This document shows, piece after piece, positions 15,485-24,214 of a DNA stretch of 64,000 bases (the first letter of the stretch is position 1; every line of letters starts with the position of its first letter). This DNA is from Armatimonadota bacterium. Its GTDB lineage: Bacteria > Armatimonadota > Fimbriimonadia > Fimbriimonadales > Fimbriimonadaceae. The position numbers and the translations under genes are program-made. Where the stretch lies: contig JAIUNY010000005.1 in assembly GCA_020161505.1 (NCBI GenBank), positions 72,003-136,002 on the forward strand, written 5' to 3'. The notes beneath the pieces are model-generated. The model was not told the DNA's origin. It saw only the letters and a program-made list of their open reading frames with translations, and made no database searches.

Positions 15485-18079
15485 ATGAGATTTGATAAGC
15501 TGACCATCAAGGCGCAAGAGGCGTTTCAAGCGGCTCAGCAAGCTGCTGTTCGGTATCAGAATCAGGCGGTTGAGCCGGAGCACATGGCGCTCGGGCTTCT
15601 CGCGGATTCGGAAGGGCTACCCCTGACTCTGCTCGAAAAGAGCGGAGCCCCGGTGGGGGCGATTCGCGCCGATAGTGAAGCGGCCCTTGAGCGGGCGGCG
15701 AAGGTCACAGGCGCGGCCTCGTTTGGCAGCAATCTGGGCACTCGCTTGCAGAGCGTTTTCAACGCCGCCTTCTCGGTGGCGGAGTCTATGGGGGATGAAT
15801 ACGTGAGCACCGAGCATGTTCTGCTTGCTCTCACCGAAGACAAGGGATCGGCGGGCAAGATCCTGGTGAGCCATGGCGTCACAAAGCCCACGCTGATGAA
15901 GGCCATCGAGAGCATTCGTGCCGGAAGAAAGGTCAGCGACGCGGGCGGAGAATCGAATTTCCAAGCCCTCGAGAAGTACGGAATCGACCTCACGGAGAGG
16001 GCGCGGCAGGGCAAACTTGACCCTGTCATCGGCCGCGACGATGAGATCCGACGGGCGATCCAAGTTCTGAGCCGACGAACAAAGAACAACCCGGTTCTGA
16101 TTGGCGAACCAGGGGTGGGGAAGACGGCGGTCGTGGAAGGATTGGCCCAGCGCGTTGTCAACGGCGATGTCCCCGAGGGCCTCCGAGGCAAGCGAGTGGT
16201 GGCCTTGGACATGGGCGCACTCGTGGCGGGAGCCAAGTTCAGGGGCGAGTTTGAAGAACGGCTCAAGGCGGTGCTGGATGAGATCAAACAGGCCAGCGGG
16301 CAGATCATTCTGTTCATCGACGAGATGCACACTCTGGTGGGGGCAGGCAAGGCCGAAGGCTCACTGGATGCGGCGAACATGCTCAAACCGATGCTTGCCC
16401 GCGGGGAACTCCGGTGTATCGGCGCGACAACCCTGAACGAATACCGCCTTCATGTAGAGAAGGACAAGGCGCTGGAGCGTCGATTCCAGACCGTGCTGGT
16501 AGATGAGCCGACGGTGGATGAGGCGATCTCGATTTTGCGGGGCCTCAAGGAACGATATGAGATTCACCACGGCGTGCGAATCACGGACTCGGCGATCATT
16601 GCGGCAGCGACGCTGAGCAGTCGGTACATCAGCGACCGGCAACTCCCCGACAAGGCGATCGACCTGGTGGATGAAGCGGCGAGTCGGCTGAAGATCGAGA
16701 TTGACAGCGTGCCGCACGAGCTCGATGTGCTGGAGCGTCAGATTCGACAGCTGGAAATCGACCGTGAGGCGTTGCGCAAGGAAGACGACGAGGCGAGCAA
16801 GATGCGTCTGGATGAAGCCGAGAGGAAGTTGGCGGAGCTCAGCGAGCAGGCGGATGCTCTGCGATCGCGCTGGCAGGCTGAGAAGGACAAGATTGAAGAT
16901 CTGCGCGGACTGAAGGAGCAGATTGAGTCTCTGCGGAACGACTTGCAGAACGCGGAGCGGGATCTGGACTGGGCAAAGGCCGCCGAGATCCAGCACGGTC
17001 AGTTGCCAAGGCTGGAGAAGCAACTCCAGGAAGCCGCCGAGGCGAGTGAGCAAGGTCGATTGCTGAAGGAGCAAGTGGACGCGGAAGATATCGCGGAAAT
17101 TGTCAGTCGCTGGACAGGGGTTCCGGTGAGCAAGCTGATGGAGGGCGAGATCGACAAGCTCGTCCACATGGAGGACTTTCTCGGCAAGCGCGTGGTTGGT
17201 CAAGACGAAGCCCTGCGGCTTTTGAGCGATGCGATTCGCCGAAGCCGCGCGGGGATCTCGGATCCTAATCGCCCGATTGGCTCGTTCCTCTTCCTCGGCC
17301 CGACGGGCGTCGGCAAGACGGAAACGGCCAAAGCACTCGCCGATTTGATGTTTGATGACGAGCGCGCGATGGTGCGGATCGACATGAGCGAATACGGAGA
17401 GCGCCACTCGGTGGCAAGGCTGATCGGGGCTCCTCCGGGATATGTCGGCTACGAAGAGGGAGGCCAACTCACGGAGGTCGTGCGCCGCCGTCCTTACTCG
17501 GTTGTGCTGCTGGATGAAGTCGAAAAAGCGCATCCGGAGGTGTTCAACGTTCTGCTTCAACTGCTGGACGATGGGCGCTTAACGGATGGACAAGGGCGCA
17601 CGGTGGACTTCAAGAACACGGTGGTGATTCTGACGAGCAACATCGGAAGCCACCGCTACGGCGAAGGAATCCTTGAAGGCGCTGGCTTCGAGGAGGTGAA
17701 GGGCAAGGTGCTGGAGGAGTTACGGCTCCACTTCCGGCCCGAGTTCATCAACCGGCTCGATGACATTGTGGTCTTCCGATCCTTGGGCGTGGGTGAGATC
17801 AAGCGGATCGTGGAGATCCAGCTCGGGCTCTTGATTGGTCGGTTGAAAGATCGACGCATCACGTTGCAGCTCACCGATGTGGCGAAGACTCAGATTGCCA
17901 CGGCGGGCTACGATCCGGTATACGGCGCGCGTCCTCTGAAGCGGGCGATTCAGAAAGAGGTGATGAATCCTCTGGCGATGAAGCTCCTGAGCGGTGAAGT
18001 CCGCGATGGTCAGGATGTGGTTGTGGACGTGAGTGGTGGCGAATTCGTGTTCACTGGTCGCGAGCCGAGCCGGGCGTAA
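15485..18079 (+). CDS. clpB: Protein disaggregase ClpB (Hsp100)
   Basis: 864 residues, the usual length. The N-terminal Clp-N repeats (1-150) are followed by nucleotide-binding domain 1 with Walker A GEPGVGKT (Lys213), a coiled-coil middle domain (about 400-525, [18 protein letters not shown]), and domain 2 with Walker A GPTGVGKT (Lys611) and pore loop GYVGYEEGG. The C-terminal domain is complete. With DnaK it extracts and refolds aggregated proteins. AGGTG lies about 8 bases before the ATG. The 245-base upstream gap carries palindromes but no CIRCE. Monocistronic, ending near a stem that reaches into the coding end. Confidence 0.97.
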   Translation: MRFDKLTIKAQEAFQAAQQAAVRYQNQAVEPEHMALGLLADSEGLPLTLLEKSGAPVGAIRADSEAALERAAKVTGAASFGSNLGTRLQSVFNAAFSVAESMGDEYVSTEHVLLALTEDKGSAGKILVSHGVTKPTLMKAIESIRAGRKVSDAGGESNFQALEKYGIDLTERARQGKLDPVIGRDDEIRRAIQVLSRRTKNNPVLIGEPGVGKTAVVEGLAQRVVNGDVPEGLRGKRVVALDMGALVAGAKFRGEFEERLKAVLDEIKQASGQIILFIDEMHTLVGAGKAEGSLDAANMLKPMLARGELRCIGATTLNEYRLHVEKDKALERRFQTVLVDEPTVDEAISILRGLKERYEIHHGVRITDSAIIAAATLSSRYISDRQLPDKAIDLVDEAASRLKIEIDSVPHELDVLERQIRQLEIDREALRKEDDEASKMRLDEAERKLAELSEQADALRSRWQAEKDKIEDLRGLKEQIESLRNDLQNAERDLDWAKAAEIQHGQLPRLEKQLQEAAEASEQGRLLKEQVDAEDIAEIVSRWTGVPVSKLMEGEIDKLVHMEDFLGKRVVGQDEALRLLSDAIRRSRAGISDPNRPIGSFLFLGPTGVGKTETAKALADLMFDDERAMVRIDMSEYGERHSVARLIGAPPGYVGYEEGGQLTEVVRRRPYSVVLLDEVEKAHPEVFNVLLQLLDDGRLTDGQGRTVDFKNTVVILTSNIGSHRYGEGILEGAGFEEVKGKVLEELRLHFRPEFINRLDDIVVFRSLGVGEIKRIVEIQLGLLIGRLKDRRITLQLTDVAKTQIATAGYDPVYGARPLKRAIQKEVMNPLAMKLLSGEVRDGQDVVVDVSGGEFVFTGREPSRA

Positions 18080-18110
18080 GAGGGACTCTGCTCCTCACCA
18101 CCTGGCTCGG
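18065..18110. terminator. Possible stem between clpB and a convergent gene
   Basis: CCGAGCCGGG (in the last clpB codons) can pair with CCTGGCTCGG over 10 bp with one G-U pair on the plus strand, with a 26-base loop. There is no T tract. A weak candidate for a 3' end. Confidence 0.3.
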
Positions 18111-18121
18111 GCCATGGCTTC

Positions 18122-19084
18122 TCATTTGCCGGTTCGGGTGAATTGGGCCAGGCGGTCTCGGTTCACCTTCCCTTTGAGGGCAAGCAAAGCGCGAGGAACG
18201 TAGCCCACAACTCCCGTCGGGATGACGAAACTACCGCTACAGGGGCACTTTTTGATGATGATATCGACCCCAGGGACGGTCGATCCAGGATACGCTGGCG
18301 CGGTTGAGGCAAGCAGATCGAACTCTCGCTCCTGCCAGAGGATCGGCGGCGGCCAGGCGGGCAGACGCTCGCCCTGGAACTTCTCGATTTGCCCAAGAGG
18401 ATTGACCGCGTAGGCTTCTCCCACGACTAACCACGGGATCTCGTTTTCGAGGCCGTTGGTGAGCGACTTCACGGGCGTTCCCATTTGAACTCGGTTTGGA
18501 TTCAAGTTACCTTGCTGGGGAGTCGTGCTCAGAAGTCGGAGACGCTCGGCGACGGTATCAAGGGTCTCAAATGCAGCGTCTTCGGCACCCGTTGCCGAGA
18601 AAAGCAAGGTTTTGGAATCGCTGGGAAATCCTTCGCCTTTGGTGAGAGCACGAACCACCGTGCCGACATCGACAAAGTCGCGTCCGCGCCACCGCCAGGC
18701 GTAGAGAATTGGCTTTCCGTTTGAGTCGAAAACGACATGACAGAGGACTCCGATCTGAGCCTGCCGATCCGGATCAGCGGCGAAACCCCGGTTGGAGAAG
18801 GTGTAGACGGACGGCACCGCGAGATCAAACTGCCACACCAGCTCTTCGGTTCCACGAGACGCCGAGAACTCGGAGGCGCGGAATCCAGCCATCGTCGGGT
18901 CGAGGGTCGGCTTGCCCCAGGTTTTGATGAGATCGTCCTTGGCGATGCTGAGAGAATCACTCGGTTTCATTCCAAGGCTGACATCGACGTCTTTCACGGG
19001 ATCGCCTTTCTTTTGTGCCCAAGTGAACGCGCTGAGCGCGAAGAGCACGAGCGGTGTGATGATTCGGAGGGGAGGTATTTTCAT
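18122..19084 (-). CDS. Exported protein of unknown function
   Basis: 320 residues from the ATG at 19084, preceded by AGAGG at 6-10 bases. A signal peptide (MKIPPLRIITPLVLFALSAF, cleavage after TWA) is followed by a mixed alpha/beta domain starting DVDVSLGMKPSDSLSIAKDDLIKTWGKP. This resembles the opening of SmpA/OmlA-like modules, where a helix after SxxDLxxxWGKP recurs. A Cys-x-Cys (KKCPCSG) lies near the end. I cannot name a family. It is divergent from the glycan gene pair and convergent with clpB. Confidence 0.7.
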   Translation of the reverse strand: MKIPPLRIITPLVLFALSAFTWAQKKGDPVKDVDVSLGMKPSDSLSIAKDDLIKTWGKPTLDPTMAGFRASEFSASRGTEELVWQFDLAVPSVYTFSNRGFAADPDRQAQIGVLCHVVFDSNGKPILYAWRWRGRDFVDVGTVVRALTKGEGFPSDSKTLLFSATGAEDAAFETLDTVAERLRLLSTTPQQGNLNPNRVQMGTPVKSLTNGLENEIPWLVVGEAYAVNPLGQIEKFQGERLPAWPPPILWQEREFDLLASTAPAYPGSTVPGVDIIIKKCPCSGSFVIPTGVVGYVPRALLALKGKVNRDRLAQFTRTGK

Positions 19085-19258
19085 GTTGCCTCTTGGTTCG
19101 GCGGCTTTCGGTTTGGATCCGGACCGGATTGATGCTGACCCTCTGGCATCCCGAAAAGCTGTGATCTCTGTCACTCGGGCTGAGATTGCACGTGGCCAGA
19201 GAGCGAGCCGGGGCTTTGCGGATCCTGTAATTGATGCTGGGTAGACTCGGGATCTCCC

Positions 19259-21172
19259 ATGCCAAAGGTTTTGACGGTTGTTGGTGCGCGGCCCCAGTTT
19301 GTGAAAGCAGGCGTCCTCGCGAAAGTGCTTGCCCAGCTCGGCGATGCGGCTCCTTTTGAGGAAGTGATGGTGCACACCGGGCAGCACTACGACGCCAACA
19401 TGAGCGACGTGTTCTTCCAAGACTTGGGGATTCCTGCACCGAAGCACGCTCTGGGAGTCGGCTCGGGCACCAGCGGGTACCAGGTTGGCAAGATCATGGA
19501 AGGGCTCCAGGAGATTGTGGGAGCCGAGAAACCGACGGCGATTTTGGGCTATGGGGACACAAATTCGACGCTGGCGGCGGCGCTGACCGCGACCCACTTG
19601 AACATACCGTTCATTCACCTCGAGTCCGGGGAGCGTGTGTTTCGCCGGTTTGAGGTGCCCGAGGAGATCAACCGGGTGATTGCCGACAATGCGGCGCACC
19701 TGTGCCTCACCAGCACCCGCAGAGCGCAGCGTTATCTGATGCGAGAGGGATTCCACCCGGATCGTGTTCGGTTTGTGGGTGACACGATGTACGACCTTTT
19801 CTTGCAAGGAAAGGCGGTTTATCGCGACCGGGCGACTATGCATCCGGCCGACTTTGGGGTCGAGGAGGGCGGATATCACCTCGCGACGATCCACCGGGCG
19901 CAGAACACGACCAGTCCGGCGGTGCTGCTCCCGATTCTGGAGGCCATGGATCGTTCCGACTTGCCCGTTCTTTTCCCGATCCATCCACGAACGCGAAAGG
20001 TTGCCGAGGAAGCTGGCTGGACGCCGAAGCAGTCGCTGAAGTTCATTGATCCGCTTGGCTATTACGAGTTCCTGAGTGTGCTGCTCGGATGCGTTCGGGT
20101 TGTCACCGATTCGGGCGGCGTGACGCGCGAGAGTTTCTTTGCCCTAAAGCCCTGCATCATCCCGATGGAGAATAGCTGGTGGGTTGAGATTGTGGAATCC
20201 GGTTGGGCGGTGGAAGTGGGCACCGACGCCGACGTGCTCGGGGATGCGCTGAACTCGTTTGTGCCGGCGAATCCCGCTCCGGTTGGGCTGTTTGGTGATG
20301 GCGAAAGCGGTCAGCGGATGGTGGAGGAGATTGGGAAGTTTGTGGGGCAGGAGTCGATTGGGGATGGGCGATGGCATCGGATGGGGTCTCTTCCTGAGCT
20401 TCCGGTAGCGGCTTCGACGACCTTAACCAATACGCGATACCGGGAAATTCTGCGCGGCTTGAAGAGTGATGGGTATGAATTCGTTGCTTTTCCTGACCTG
20501 GAAGCGGCAAGGTCTCAGTCGAGAAAGGTCGCTTTGATGCGGCACGATATTGACTTCGATCTTGGTGCTGCTCTGCAAATGGCTTTGATCGAAAAGGAAG
20601 AGGGGGTTCATGCCACATACTTCCTGATGGTGAGGACAGACCATTACAATGTGTTCTCGGAGAACGGTGCCAGCATGGTTCGGCAGATTTTGGACGCGGG
20701 TCATTCGCTAGCGTTGCACTTTGATTGCGCATCTTATCCCTTAAGCATGAGTCGGGAAGAACTGGCGGAAGCGTGTGATCGCGAAGCGAAGATGTTGGAA
20801 AGCTGGCTCTCGCGCCCGGTTGAAGTGGTGAGTTACCATCGCCCGGCGGCGGATGTCCTGACAGGAGATCCTGCCTTTTCTGCTCCGAGACCTCATACCT
20901 ACATGAAGACATTTACGGAAGGCGATATTGCCTACATGTCGGATTCTCGCGGGGTGTGGGCCAAGGGCGATCCCTTAGATTCTGTTGCTCGTCAGGAAGG
21001 GAAGCATCTTCATATTTTGGTTCACCCCATTTGGTGGCAAGATATTGCAACCTCACCCTTTGAGGTGTTGCAGCAGTATGCGGATCGTAAGAGTGAGACT
21101 TTGGCTCGCTCGATGGCGGCGAACTGCAAGGTCTATCAAGTTGGCTGGCTGGCCTCGGAGGGTTCCAAGTGA
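19259..21172 (+). CDS. UDP-GlcNAc 2-epimerase fused to a deacetylase-like domain
   Basis: 637 residues, about 260 longer than a stand-alone WecB. Residues 1-370 form a non-hydrolysing UDP-N-acetylglucosamine 2-epimerase: VVGARPQFVKAG, HTGQHYDANMSD, YGDTNSTLAAAL, VPEEINRVIADN, HRAQNT, TDSGGVTRESF. This reversibly makes UDP-ManNAc. Residues about 395-637 form a NodB-like polysaccharide-deacetylase fold of the RHDxD kind: RHDID (428-432) supplies metal-binding Asp, His482 and His487 follow, then VVSYHRP and HPIWW. The two activities joined suggest making and deacetylating a sugar precursor or glycan. The next gene, a formyltransferase, overlaps its stop. A TAGACT box lies 11 bases before the ATG. 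Confidence 0.85.
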   Translation: MPKVLTVVGARPQFVKAGVLAKVLAQLGDAAPFEEVMVHTGQHYDANMSDVFFQDLGIPAPKHALGVGSGTSGYQVGKIMEGLQEIVGAEKPTAILGYGDTNSTLAAALTATHLNIPFIHLESGERVFRRFEVPEEINRVIADNAAHLCLTSTRRAQRYLMREGFHPDRVRFVGDTMYDLFLQGKAVYRDRATMHPADFGVEEGGYHLATIHRAQNTTSPAVLLPILEAMDRSDLPVLFPIHPRTRKVAEEAGWTPKQSLKFIDPLGYYEFLSVLLGCVRVVTDSGGVTRESFFALKPCIIPMENSWWVEIVESGWAVEVGTDADVLGDALNSFVPANPAPVGLFGDGESGQRMVEEIGKFVGQESIGDGRWHRMGSLPELPVAASTTLTNTRYREILRGLKSDGYEFVAFPDLEAARSQSRKVALMRHDIDFDLGAALQMALIEKEEGVHATYFLMVRTDHYNVFSENGASMVRQILDAGHSLALHFDCASYPLSMSREELAEACDREAKMLESWLSRPVEVVSYHRPAADVLTGDPAFSAPRPHTYMKTFTEGDIAYMSDSRGVWAKGDPLDSVARQEGKHLHILVHPIWWQDIATSPFEVLQQYADRKSETLARSMAANCKVYQVGWLASEGSK

Positions 21173-22167
21173 GACGACAAGAAGGCTATAGCAAGCGGAT
21201 TGGAGTCGCTGGCTGCAAGCATACGACTCAAGAGTTTATTTCGGCTCTCATTCGGCACGGATGGACACCGGATCATGTGGTGACGATCTCGCCGGAGAAA
21301 GGAGCGAAGGAGAGCGTCGCCGGATACCACGACCTCCGTCCGTTCTTGACGGAATCTTCAATCGATCACACATGGGCGCACCGCTATAGCCTCAAATCGG
21401 AGGAAGATCAGACGGCTTTGTTGGGGCTGAACTTGGATATCCTCTTTGTTATTGGGTGGCAACGGCTGATCCCGGATTGGTGGCTGGAATCGCTTCCGAT
21501 CGGAGCGTTTGGGATGCACGGCTCAAGCCGTCATCTTCCGTATGGTCGGGGCCGGAGTCCGATGAACTGGTCTCTCTTACAGAATAAGACCGCATTCTTC
21601 ACCCATCTCTTCCGCTATAAACCAGGGGTAGATGATGGTGATGTGGTTGGATTCAAGGCTTTTGATATCACGCCTTACGACACGGCGCTCACATTGCACT
21701 ATAAGAACACAGTGTCCATGATGCAGTTAGTGGTCGAGCACCTTCCTTCTCTCCTCGAAGGATCGGTCACTTATACGCCTCAGGATGAGCACGGAGCTAC
21801 TTACTATCCCAAGCGTACCCACGAAGACGGAATGATCTTCTGGACGGACGCGACCATGGACATTGTCAACTTAGTCAGAGCGGTGACCGATCCATTTCCA
21901 GGGGCCTTTACGTACTTAGATGGCGACGCGAACCGTCCGATTTCGATCTGGTCGGCGATTCCTTTCGACTCTCAGTTAGTGTTCCCGAATGCGGTTCCCG
22001 GCGAGATTGTGGAGGTGTTCACGGAAGGACACTTCATTGTGAAGACTGGTACGAGTTCCGTTCTCGTTCTGCACCACGAGGGATGCGAGTTTACGTCCAA
22101 AGATGTGGGTCGGGTGCTGGGGCCGGGTTCGACGATCCGGAAGATTTACGAGAACATTCCCCTTTAA
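21169..22167 (+). CDS. ArnA-like sugar formyltransferase with altered active site
   Basis: 332 residues from GTG, overlapping the upstream stop (GTGA). The formyl-transferase N domain (20-200) and C domain (about 215-310) closely follow ArnA/Fmt order, including GAFxxHGS, RGRSPMNWSLL, TALTLHYKN and VRAVTDPFPGAFTYL. Such enzymes transfer formyl from 10-formyl-tetrahydrofolate to an amino group, often of a nucleotide amino sugar. The catalytic triad is Asn-His-Asp in the family. His117 and Asp155 are present, but Gly115 sits where Asn is expected (GAFGMHGS instead of GAFNLHGS). Coupling to an epimerase/deacetylase predicts a formamido-sugar. Reduced or different activity is possible. Confidence 0.85.
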   Translation: MRRQEGYSKRIGVAGCKHTTQEFISALIRHGWTPDHVVTISPEKGAKESVAGYHDLRPFLTESSIDHTWAHRYSLKSEEDQTALLGLNLDILFVIGWQRLIPDWWLESLPIGAFGMHGSSRHLPYGRGRSPMNWSLLQNKTAFFTHLFRYKPGVDDGDVVGFKAFDITPYDTALTLHYKNTVSMMQLVVEHLPSLLEGSVTYTPQDEHGATYYPKRTHEDGMIFWTDATMDIVNLVRAVTDPFPGAFTYLDGDANRPISIWSAIPFDSQLVFPNAVPGEIVEVFTEGHFIVKTGTSSVLVLHHEGCEFTSKDVGRVLGPGSTIRKIYENIPL

Positions 22168-22174
22168 GATCTAT

Positions 22175-22208
22175 GTTCTGCTCCTTGGCTGAGCCAAAGG
22201 AGCAGAAC
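22175..22208. terminator. Strong hairpin between convergent genes
   Basis: GTTCTGCTCCTTGGC pairs with GCCAA-A-GGAGCAGAAC over 15 bp with one bulged A and a TGA loop. There is no T tract on either side. A probable 3'-end structure for the formyltransferase and the facing YHS gene. Confidence 0.6.
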
Positions 22209-22221
22209 ACAAGTCGAAGCC

Positions 22222-22773
22222 TTAATGAACCTTAGGAGCGGTCGGAGTGACGTTTTTGGCGTACTTGGCCGGATCGGTCTTCATGGGCTTGACGCAGCCG
22301 GCGCAGCAAATGTAGTAGCGCACATCCTTGTAGTCCACGTAGGAGTCAGCTTTGCTGTAGGTCTCGATGGTTTCCTTCATCACCGGGCAGACCAGAGACT
22401 CCTTCGCCGGGATGGCACTGAACTTCTTCGGATCCTTGTTGAAGGCATCCATGTTATCCTTGCTGGCAAAGAAGTATCGAACTCCCTTGTAGTCCACAGT
22501 CCCGCGGGCCTTGTCGGACTTGATGCGCTTGCCAGAGATGGGGTCGAACAGGAATTCTCCCACCGGAGCCTTGAGGTCGGCGGCACCCTTCATGTACTTG
22601 GCTGGCTCGGCCTTGAATTTGGGCACGCAGTCTTCGCAGCAGAAGTAGTTCTTCACGCCCGCGTATTCCAGGCTGAGCTCCAAATCGGCATCGTGGCCAG
22701 GGTTGACGGTGCAGACAATCGCGGGGGAGGATTGTCCGATGACGAGAGATGCAACAAGAGTAGACAGAATCAT
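22222..22773 (-). CDS. Exported protein with three YHS-type metal-binding modules
   Basis: 183 residues. A short signal sequence (MILSTLVASLVIGQ) precedes three repeats ending in FxxxPxKY-like helices: YFCCEDCVPKFKAEPAKY (about 42-60), YFFASKDNMDAFNKDPKKF (about 98-117, no Cys) and YICCAGCVKPMKTDPAKY (about 152-170). The last is preceded by CPVMK. YHS/TRASH domains bind heavy metals through such Cys clusters. The middle module has lost its Cys and is probably structural. Shine-Dalgarno AGAGG lies 6 bases before the ATG. A paralogue lies 66 bases upstream on the same strand, so they probably form an operon. Confidence 0.75.
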   Translation of the reverse strand: MILSTLVASLVIGQSSPAIVCTVNPGHDADLELSLEYAGVKNYFCCEDCVPKFKAEPAKYMKGAADLKAPVGEFLFDPISGKRIKSDKARGTVDYKGVRYFFASKDNMDAFNKDPKKFSAIPAKESLVCPVMKETIETYSKADSYVDYKDVRYYICCAGCVKPMKTDPAKYAKNVTPTAPKVH

Positions 22774-22838
22774 GAGTTACCTCTGATTTCCATTGTGCCT
22801 GATCTTTGCGCGGGGTGGGGTGACAGTTCTGCCGAGCG

Positions 22839-23438
22839 TTACTCAAACTTGACGCCAGGCACCGGCATCGCCCGAGCCTTCAGCGGCTGCGCCGATTTCT
22901 GAGCGGCGGCTTGCCAATCTTTGGATGTTCCTGCCTCGGAGAAGGCTTCGGGGGTGGCAAAGTAGACGCGAAGCCCTTCAAGATCGAGGTATCCGGCGGC
23001 TTGACCGCTGCACGCCAGTTCCTTACCTGTGATCGGGCACGTCAGACACTCCTGCCTCGGGATGACTTCCCAAGAGAGGAGGGAAGAATCGACATCCGGC
23101 ATTCCGGATTTGAGCGGGGCGAAGAAGCTGCCGAGTTCTTGGAAACGGTTGGCCGCCTTGGGATCGAGCCGCTCTCCGGTCTTTGGGTGGAACAAGATGA
23201 TGCCCACCTTGGTGCCTTGTCGACCGGCTTGTTCCATATATCGACCGGGGCTGTCTCGAAACGTCCGGACGCAGGTGTCGCAGCAGACGTAGGTTCGGAA
23301 GGGGCCATAGTCCACCGCGAACCTCGACGTCGTCGGGCGACCTTTCATCACCGGGCACATGGTTTCCGGCATCTTGGCGATCTCGCTCGTTTGGGCAGGG
23401 AGCGAGATCGCGAGTCCGAGAAGCGCCGTGAGGATCAT
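22839..23438 (-). CDS. Exported YHS-type metal-binding protein
   Basis: 199 residues from the ATG at 23438. A TTG at 23465 would give a more basic signal-peptide start (MRPSRVQAT) and cannot be excluded. After a signal peptide (MILTALLGLAISLPA) come three YHS-like modules: CPVMK...YVCCDTCVRTF (about 27-66), a Cys-free central one (FHPKTGERLDP), and CPITGKELAC...VYFATPEAF (about 130-165). It is clearly related to the neighbouring gene at 22222. A role in periplasmic copper or heavy-metal handling is inferred from the Cys motifs only. It starts just after yajQ ends. Confidence 0.72.
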   Translation of the reverse strand: MILTALLGLAISLPAQTSEIAKMPETMCPVMKGRPTTSRFAVDYGPFRTYVCCDTCVRTFRDSPGRYMEQAGRQGTKVGIILFHPKTGERLDPKAANRFQELGSFFAPLKSGMPDVDSSLLSWEVIPRQECLTCPITGKELACSGQAAGYLDLEGLRVYFATPEAFSEAGTSKDWQAAAQKSAQPLKARAMPVPGVKFE

Positions 23439-23469
23439 GGTGGCTTGGACGCGGCTGGGCCGCAATGGT

Positions 23470-23964
23470 TCAGCGGTAGTTGGTGAAGTTGATCGCGTAG
23501 GGAAGATCGAGGCCCTTCACGAACTGCATGGTCTTCTGAAGATCGTCCTTGCTTTTGCTGCTCACGCGAACCTGTTCGCCTTGGATCTGGGCGTTCACCT
23601 TGATCTTGCTGTCCTTAATCTGCTTGACGAGCGCCTTCGCTTGATCTTGAGGGATACCTTGCTTGAAGCTGACCTTTTGCTTCACGGTCATGCCGCCAGC
23701 GGCTTCAATCTTGCCGGTTTCGATCATCTTGGCGTCGATGTTGCGCTTGATGAGCTTGCTGAAGACGATGTCGTAGAGCTGGCCCATGCGGAATTCATCG
23801 TCGGCGGTGAGATCAATGGCGGAATCGTCGGCGAGCTCCATCTCCGCCTTGGTGCCCTTGAAGTCGTAGCGGTTCTGGAGCTCCTTTTCCGCCTGATTGA
23901 AGGCATTCTTGACCTCCATCTTGTCGACTTCGCTGACGATATCGAACGAAAATTCTCCTGACAT
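23470..23964 (-). CDS. yajQ: YajQ-family nucleotide-binding protein
   Basis: 164 residues, normal length for UPF0234/YajQ. The start SGEFSFDIVSEVDKMEVKNA, NRYDFKG, MTVKQKVSFKQGI, IKDSKIKVNAQIQG and the end LPYAINFTNYR are characteristic of this two-ferredoxin-fold protein. YajQ binds nucleic acid or nucleotides, and one homologue binds cyclic di-GMP. A TAGAAT box (23971-23976) sits exactly 6 bases before the ATG with no Shine-Dalgarno sequence, suggesting a leaderless message. A promoter and terminator unit lies immediately upstream. The gene may be cotranscribed with the two YHS genes. Confidence 0.93.
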   Translation of the reverse strand: MSGEFSFDIVSEVDKMEVKNAFNQAEKELQNRYDFKGTKAEMELADDSAIDLTADDEFRMGQLYDIVFSKLIKRNIDAKMIETGKIEAAGGMTVKQKVSFKQGIPQDQAKALVKQIKDSKIKVNAQIQGEQVRVSSKSKDDLQKTMQFVKGLDLPYAINFTNYR

Positions 23965-23970
23965 ACCCCT

Positions 23971-23976
23971 ATTCTA
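23971..23976 (-). promoter_or_regulatory. -10 box of yajQ
   Basis: TAGAAT on the minus strand, spacer AGGGGT (6 bases), then ATG. Transcription is predicted to start at the start codon. Confidence 0.5.
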
Positions 23977-24002
23977 TCCCTCGGCGGGGGTGGGGTCTGA
24001 GG

Positions 24003-24086
24003 CACGAAAAAGCCCCGCGATGAAGCGGGGCGATTCAATGGCATATATGTGGTGTACGAGTTTGATCGATTTTTGGAGGAACGATC
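24003..24086 (-). ncRNA. Candidate small RNA or attenuator upstream of yajQ
   Basis: A minus-strand unit bounded by a good promoter (24093-24121) and an intrinsic terminator (GCCCCGC-GATGAA-GCGGGGC read on the plus strand, 24012-24031, with an A tract at 24007-24011). The predicted transcript is about 84 nt and has no convincing reading frame; an ATG at about 24047 would run through the terminator. It could be an independent small RNA or an attenuated leader of yajQ. It does not resemble tRNA, 4.5S, 6S or tmRNA. Confidence 0.5.
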
Positions 24087-24092
24087 TTGTCC

Positions 24093-24121
24093 AGTATAGC
24101 AAAGGGTGGCCTGGATACCAA
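24093..24121 (-). promoter_or_regulatory. Sigma-70-type promoter of the candidate small RNA
   Basis: Minus-strand -35 TTGGTA (24116-24121) and -10 TATACT (24093-24098), separated by exactly 17 bases. This is the best consensus promoter I see in the window. The predicted start is near 24086. Confidence 0.65.
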
Positions 24122-24159
24122 GGAGAATTTTTCGAGACTGTAGGATTTGCTACGAAAAC

Positions 24160-24192
24160 ACAAAACCCCGCCCGACTGGAAGCCGGACGGGG
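24160..24192 (-). terminator. Terminator after the second PEP-CTERM gene
   Basis: CCCCG...CGGGG plus an inner CCG/CGG stem around CTGGAAG, with AAAA on the left side (TTTTG downstream on the minus strand). It lies 22 bases after the stop. Confidence 0.75.
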
Positions 24193-24214
24193 TGGATGGA
24201 GGATCCCGGGGGGA

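Noticed and set aside
19128-19239. 10-bp direct repeat ATTGATGCTG before the epimerase gene
   Set aside because: Two short copies 102 bases apart with no other symmetry; easily chance.
18122-19984. 620-codon extension of the exported protein at 18122
   Set aside because: The extension is antisense to the epimerase gene; the ATG at 19084 gives a signal peptide and has AGAGG upstream.
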